This document shows positions 62,444 through 64,000 of a DNA stretch of 64,000 bases, piece by piece. The position numbers and the translations under genes were made by a program. Source of the stretch: Halorhabdus utahensis DSM 12940 (GTDB lineage Archaea > Halobacteriota > Halobacteria > Halobacteriales > Haloarculaceae); the NCBI RefSeq assembly GCF_000023945.1, contig NC_013158.1, forward strand, positions 2,852,001 through 2,916,000, written 5' to 3'. The notes beneath the pieces are model-generated. The model saw nothing but the letters and a program-made list of their open reading frames with translations, was not told the DNA's origin and did not search any database. Position 1 is the stretch's first letter. Each line of letters begins with the position of its first letter.

Positions 62444-64000
62444 ATGTCTCCGAGATCATCCTGGAGTATGTATCTCCACACCGAGAGCCGCGAAACGACC
62501 ACACTCGACGGGACCTGGCAGGCGATCCCGGACCCCTACCGATCGTTCCAGGACGGGTGGTTCGACGACCGGGACGTTCCCCTCCTCGAAGACCCGCACG
62601 CACCCGCCGATTACGACGTCGATGACGGGTTCCCGGTCGAGGTGCCGGGCTGCGTCGGCGAGCAGCTCCCGGAGTTCGAGTACTACGAGGGGATGGTCTG
62701 GCACACCAGACGCTTCGACCGGGAGGACAACGGCAACCGGCTCTTCCTGCGCTTTGGCGCGGTCAACTACGAGGCCGACGTCTGGTTGAACGGCGAGCAC
62801 CTCCTGACCCACGAGGGAGGATACACCCCCTTTTCGGTGGAAATCACCGACGCGGTATCTCGCGAAGACAACCTTCTGGTCGTCGGTGTCGATAACGAAC
62901 GACGCGAGGACGGAATCCCAGGCATGCAGACCGACTGGTTCAACTTCGGCGGTATCTCTCGGTCCGTGGATCTTCTCGCCACCCCGGAGACGTTCGTTCG
63001 GAACGTGAACGTCGAGACCAGCGTCGACGAGACTGTGACGGCGTCGATCACCGCCTGGATCGACGGGCCGGAACCGGGCGATGTCCACGCGACGATACCG
63101 GGCCTGGGTGCAGAGGCCCCGCTCGAACCAGACGATTCCGATGGAGCGGTTACCCGACTCACCGGCGAGATCACGCTCGACCGGGACGACGTCGAGCTGT
63201 GGCACCCCGACGGCCCGCGGCTTTACGATGTCTGCGTCGAATCGGAGAGTGACGCCGTCGAAGTACGGACCGGCTTTCGTGCGGTCGACGTCGAGGGCAG
63301 CGACATTTTGGTCAACGGTGAGTCGATCGAGATCCGTGGGATCTCGATGCACGAAGAGGCCGCCGGACGCGGGCGGGCGCTGACTCCCGGCGATATCGAT
63401 CAGCGATTCGAGTGGGTGGCTGAACTCGGCTGTAACTTCGTTCGGCTCGCCCATTATCCACACACGGCGGCGATGGCTCGCCGGGCCGACGAGGAGGGGA
63501 TCCTGCTGTGGGAGGAGGTCCCGGCCTACTGGGACATCGATTTCGGCGACAAAGACGTCCAGGCGCTGTATCGCCAGCAACTCCGCGAGTTGATCCAGCG
63601 TGACTGGAACCGGCCGTCGGTCGCCCTGTGGTCGATCGCAAACGAGACCGATCCCGAGGGCGAAGTGCGAAATCGCGTCCTCCCCGAAATGGCCTCGTTC
63701 GCCCGGGAACTCGACGATACGCGGCTCGTGACTGCCGCCTGCTGGTTCGACGAGACTGACGACGGGCTGGCGTTGCTCGATCCGCTGGTCGAGCATCTCG
63801 ATGTCGTTGGAATCAACGAGTACTACGGCTGGTACGTCGGCGACGCGGGCGACGTTCGTTCGTTCGTCGACGATCCGACGGGCCCGCCGGTCATCGTCTC
63901 GGAAACGGGCGCGGGAGCGAAGTGGGGCAATCACGGCGACGAGGACGACCGCTGGACGGAGGAGTTCCAGGCTGCCTACTATCGCGAATCGCTCGAAGCG
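62444..64000 (+). CDS. GH2 family glycoside hydrolase (truncated by window end)
   Basis: At least 519 residues of a beta-galactosidase/beta-glucuronidase-like enzyme. Sugar-binding domain (LDGTWQAIPDPY, FGAVNYEADVWLNGEHLLTHEGGYTPFSVEIT), immunoglobulin-like domain, then TIM barrel from FVRLAHYPHT. The acid/base Glu is in LWSIANETDP (about 401) and the nucleophile Glu in VIVSETGAG (about 487). No signal peptide. The reading frame is open at 64000. ATG 62468 (MYLHTES) is an alternative start close to family N-termini. Confidence 0.92.
   Translation, partial: MSPRSSWSMYLHTESRETTTLDGTWQAIPDPYRSFQDGWFDDRDVPLLEDPHAPADYDVDDGFPVEVPGCVGEQLPEFEYYEGMVWHTRRFDREDNGNRLFLRFGAVNYEADVWLNGEHLLTHEGGYTPFSVEITDAVSREDNLLVVGVDNERREDGIPGMQTDWFNFGGISRSVDLLATPETFVRNVNVETSVDETVTASITAWIDGPEPGDVHATIPGLGAEAPLEPDDSDGAVTRLTGEITLDRDDVELWHPDGPRLYDVCVESESDAVEVRTGFRAVDVEGSDILVNGESIEIRGISMHEEAAGRGRALTPGDIDQRFEWVAELGCNFVRLAHYPHTAAMARRADEEGILLWEEVPAYWDIDFGDKDVQALYRQQLRELIQRDWNRPSVALWSIANETDPEGEVRNRVLPEMASFARELDDTRLVTAACWFDETDDGLALLDPLVEHLDVVGINEYYGWYVGDAGDVRSFVDDPTGPPVIVSETGAGAKWGNHGDEDDRWTEEFQAAYYRESLEA

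Overview
This window is chromosomal DNA of a halophilic archaeon (class Halobacteria). The proteins are strongly acidic. The information-processing genes are archaeal: L44e, S27e, aIF2-alpha, Nop10, Pop5, the proteasome alpha subunit, SBDS and Dph2. tRNA-Trp carries the long intron known from haloarchaea, lipoproteins have Tat-type signals, and several haloarchaea-only small families occur (HEWD, HAH_0734, DUF5778, DUF5793, DUF5794, DUF5795). A GH3 beta-glucosidase and a GH2 glycosidase suggest a sugar-using lineage such as Halorhabdus; the genus is a guess.

Layout. 1-2.3 kb: a pilin, a long AT-rich gap and an SGNH hydrolase. 2.3-7.9 kb: tRNA-Trp with intron, two small haloarchaeal genes, guaB, an FAD oxidoreductase, then tRNA-iMet with an array of tRNA-end hairpin repeats downstream. 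8-13 kb: a DUF2298 membrane protein and the translation operon rpl44e-rps27e-eif2a-nop10-pac2. 13-20.8 kb: a threonine synthase paralogue lacking the PLP lysine, an amine-oxidase-like flavoprotein, a phosphoesterase, a regulator, dph2, and the methyltransferase-pop5-psmA operon. 20.9-24.7 kb: a six-domain DUF4397 lipoprotein, a winged-helix/membrane protein pair and SBDS. 25.8-31 kb: an N-glycosylation group with the oligosaccharyltransferase AglB, a DUF368 lipid-carrier translocase and a GT4 glycosyltransferase. 33-37 kb: a type IV pilus ATPase and a platform protein that ends in an extracytoplasmic domain. 37-48 kb: VOC dioxygenase, DoxX/HxlR divergent pair, the Lhr helicase, membrane genes, an FG-GAP lipoprotein, pterin dehydratase and hemA. 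48-56 kb: tandem cold-shock genes, a cis-prenyltransferase, a ferredoxin-type aldo/keto reductase, tRNA-Leu(GAG) and sdhCDBA. 56-64 kb: GH3 beta-glucosidase, MscS channel, a RelE/RHH toxin-antitoxin pair among tRNA-Leu fragments, tRNA-Leu(CAA), a DUF309 protein and a truncated GH2 gene.

The most unusual signal is not a protein. Downstream of three different tRNA genes (Trp, iMet, Leu-CAA) lie copies of that tRNA's own 3' part. At iMet and Trp the copies are built into roughly 60-70 nt hairpins whose arms are the T-arm sequence and its inverted partner, and the Trp copy looks like a chimera of Trp sequence with the iMet-type hairpin. At Leu the copies surround a toxin-antitoxin pair. This could be a small tRNA-end-targeting repeat family or the footprints of repeated integration.
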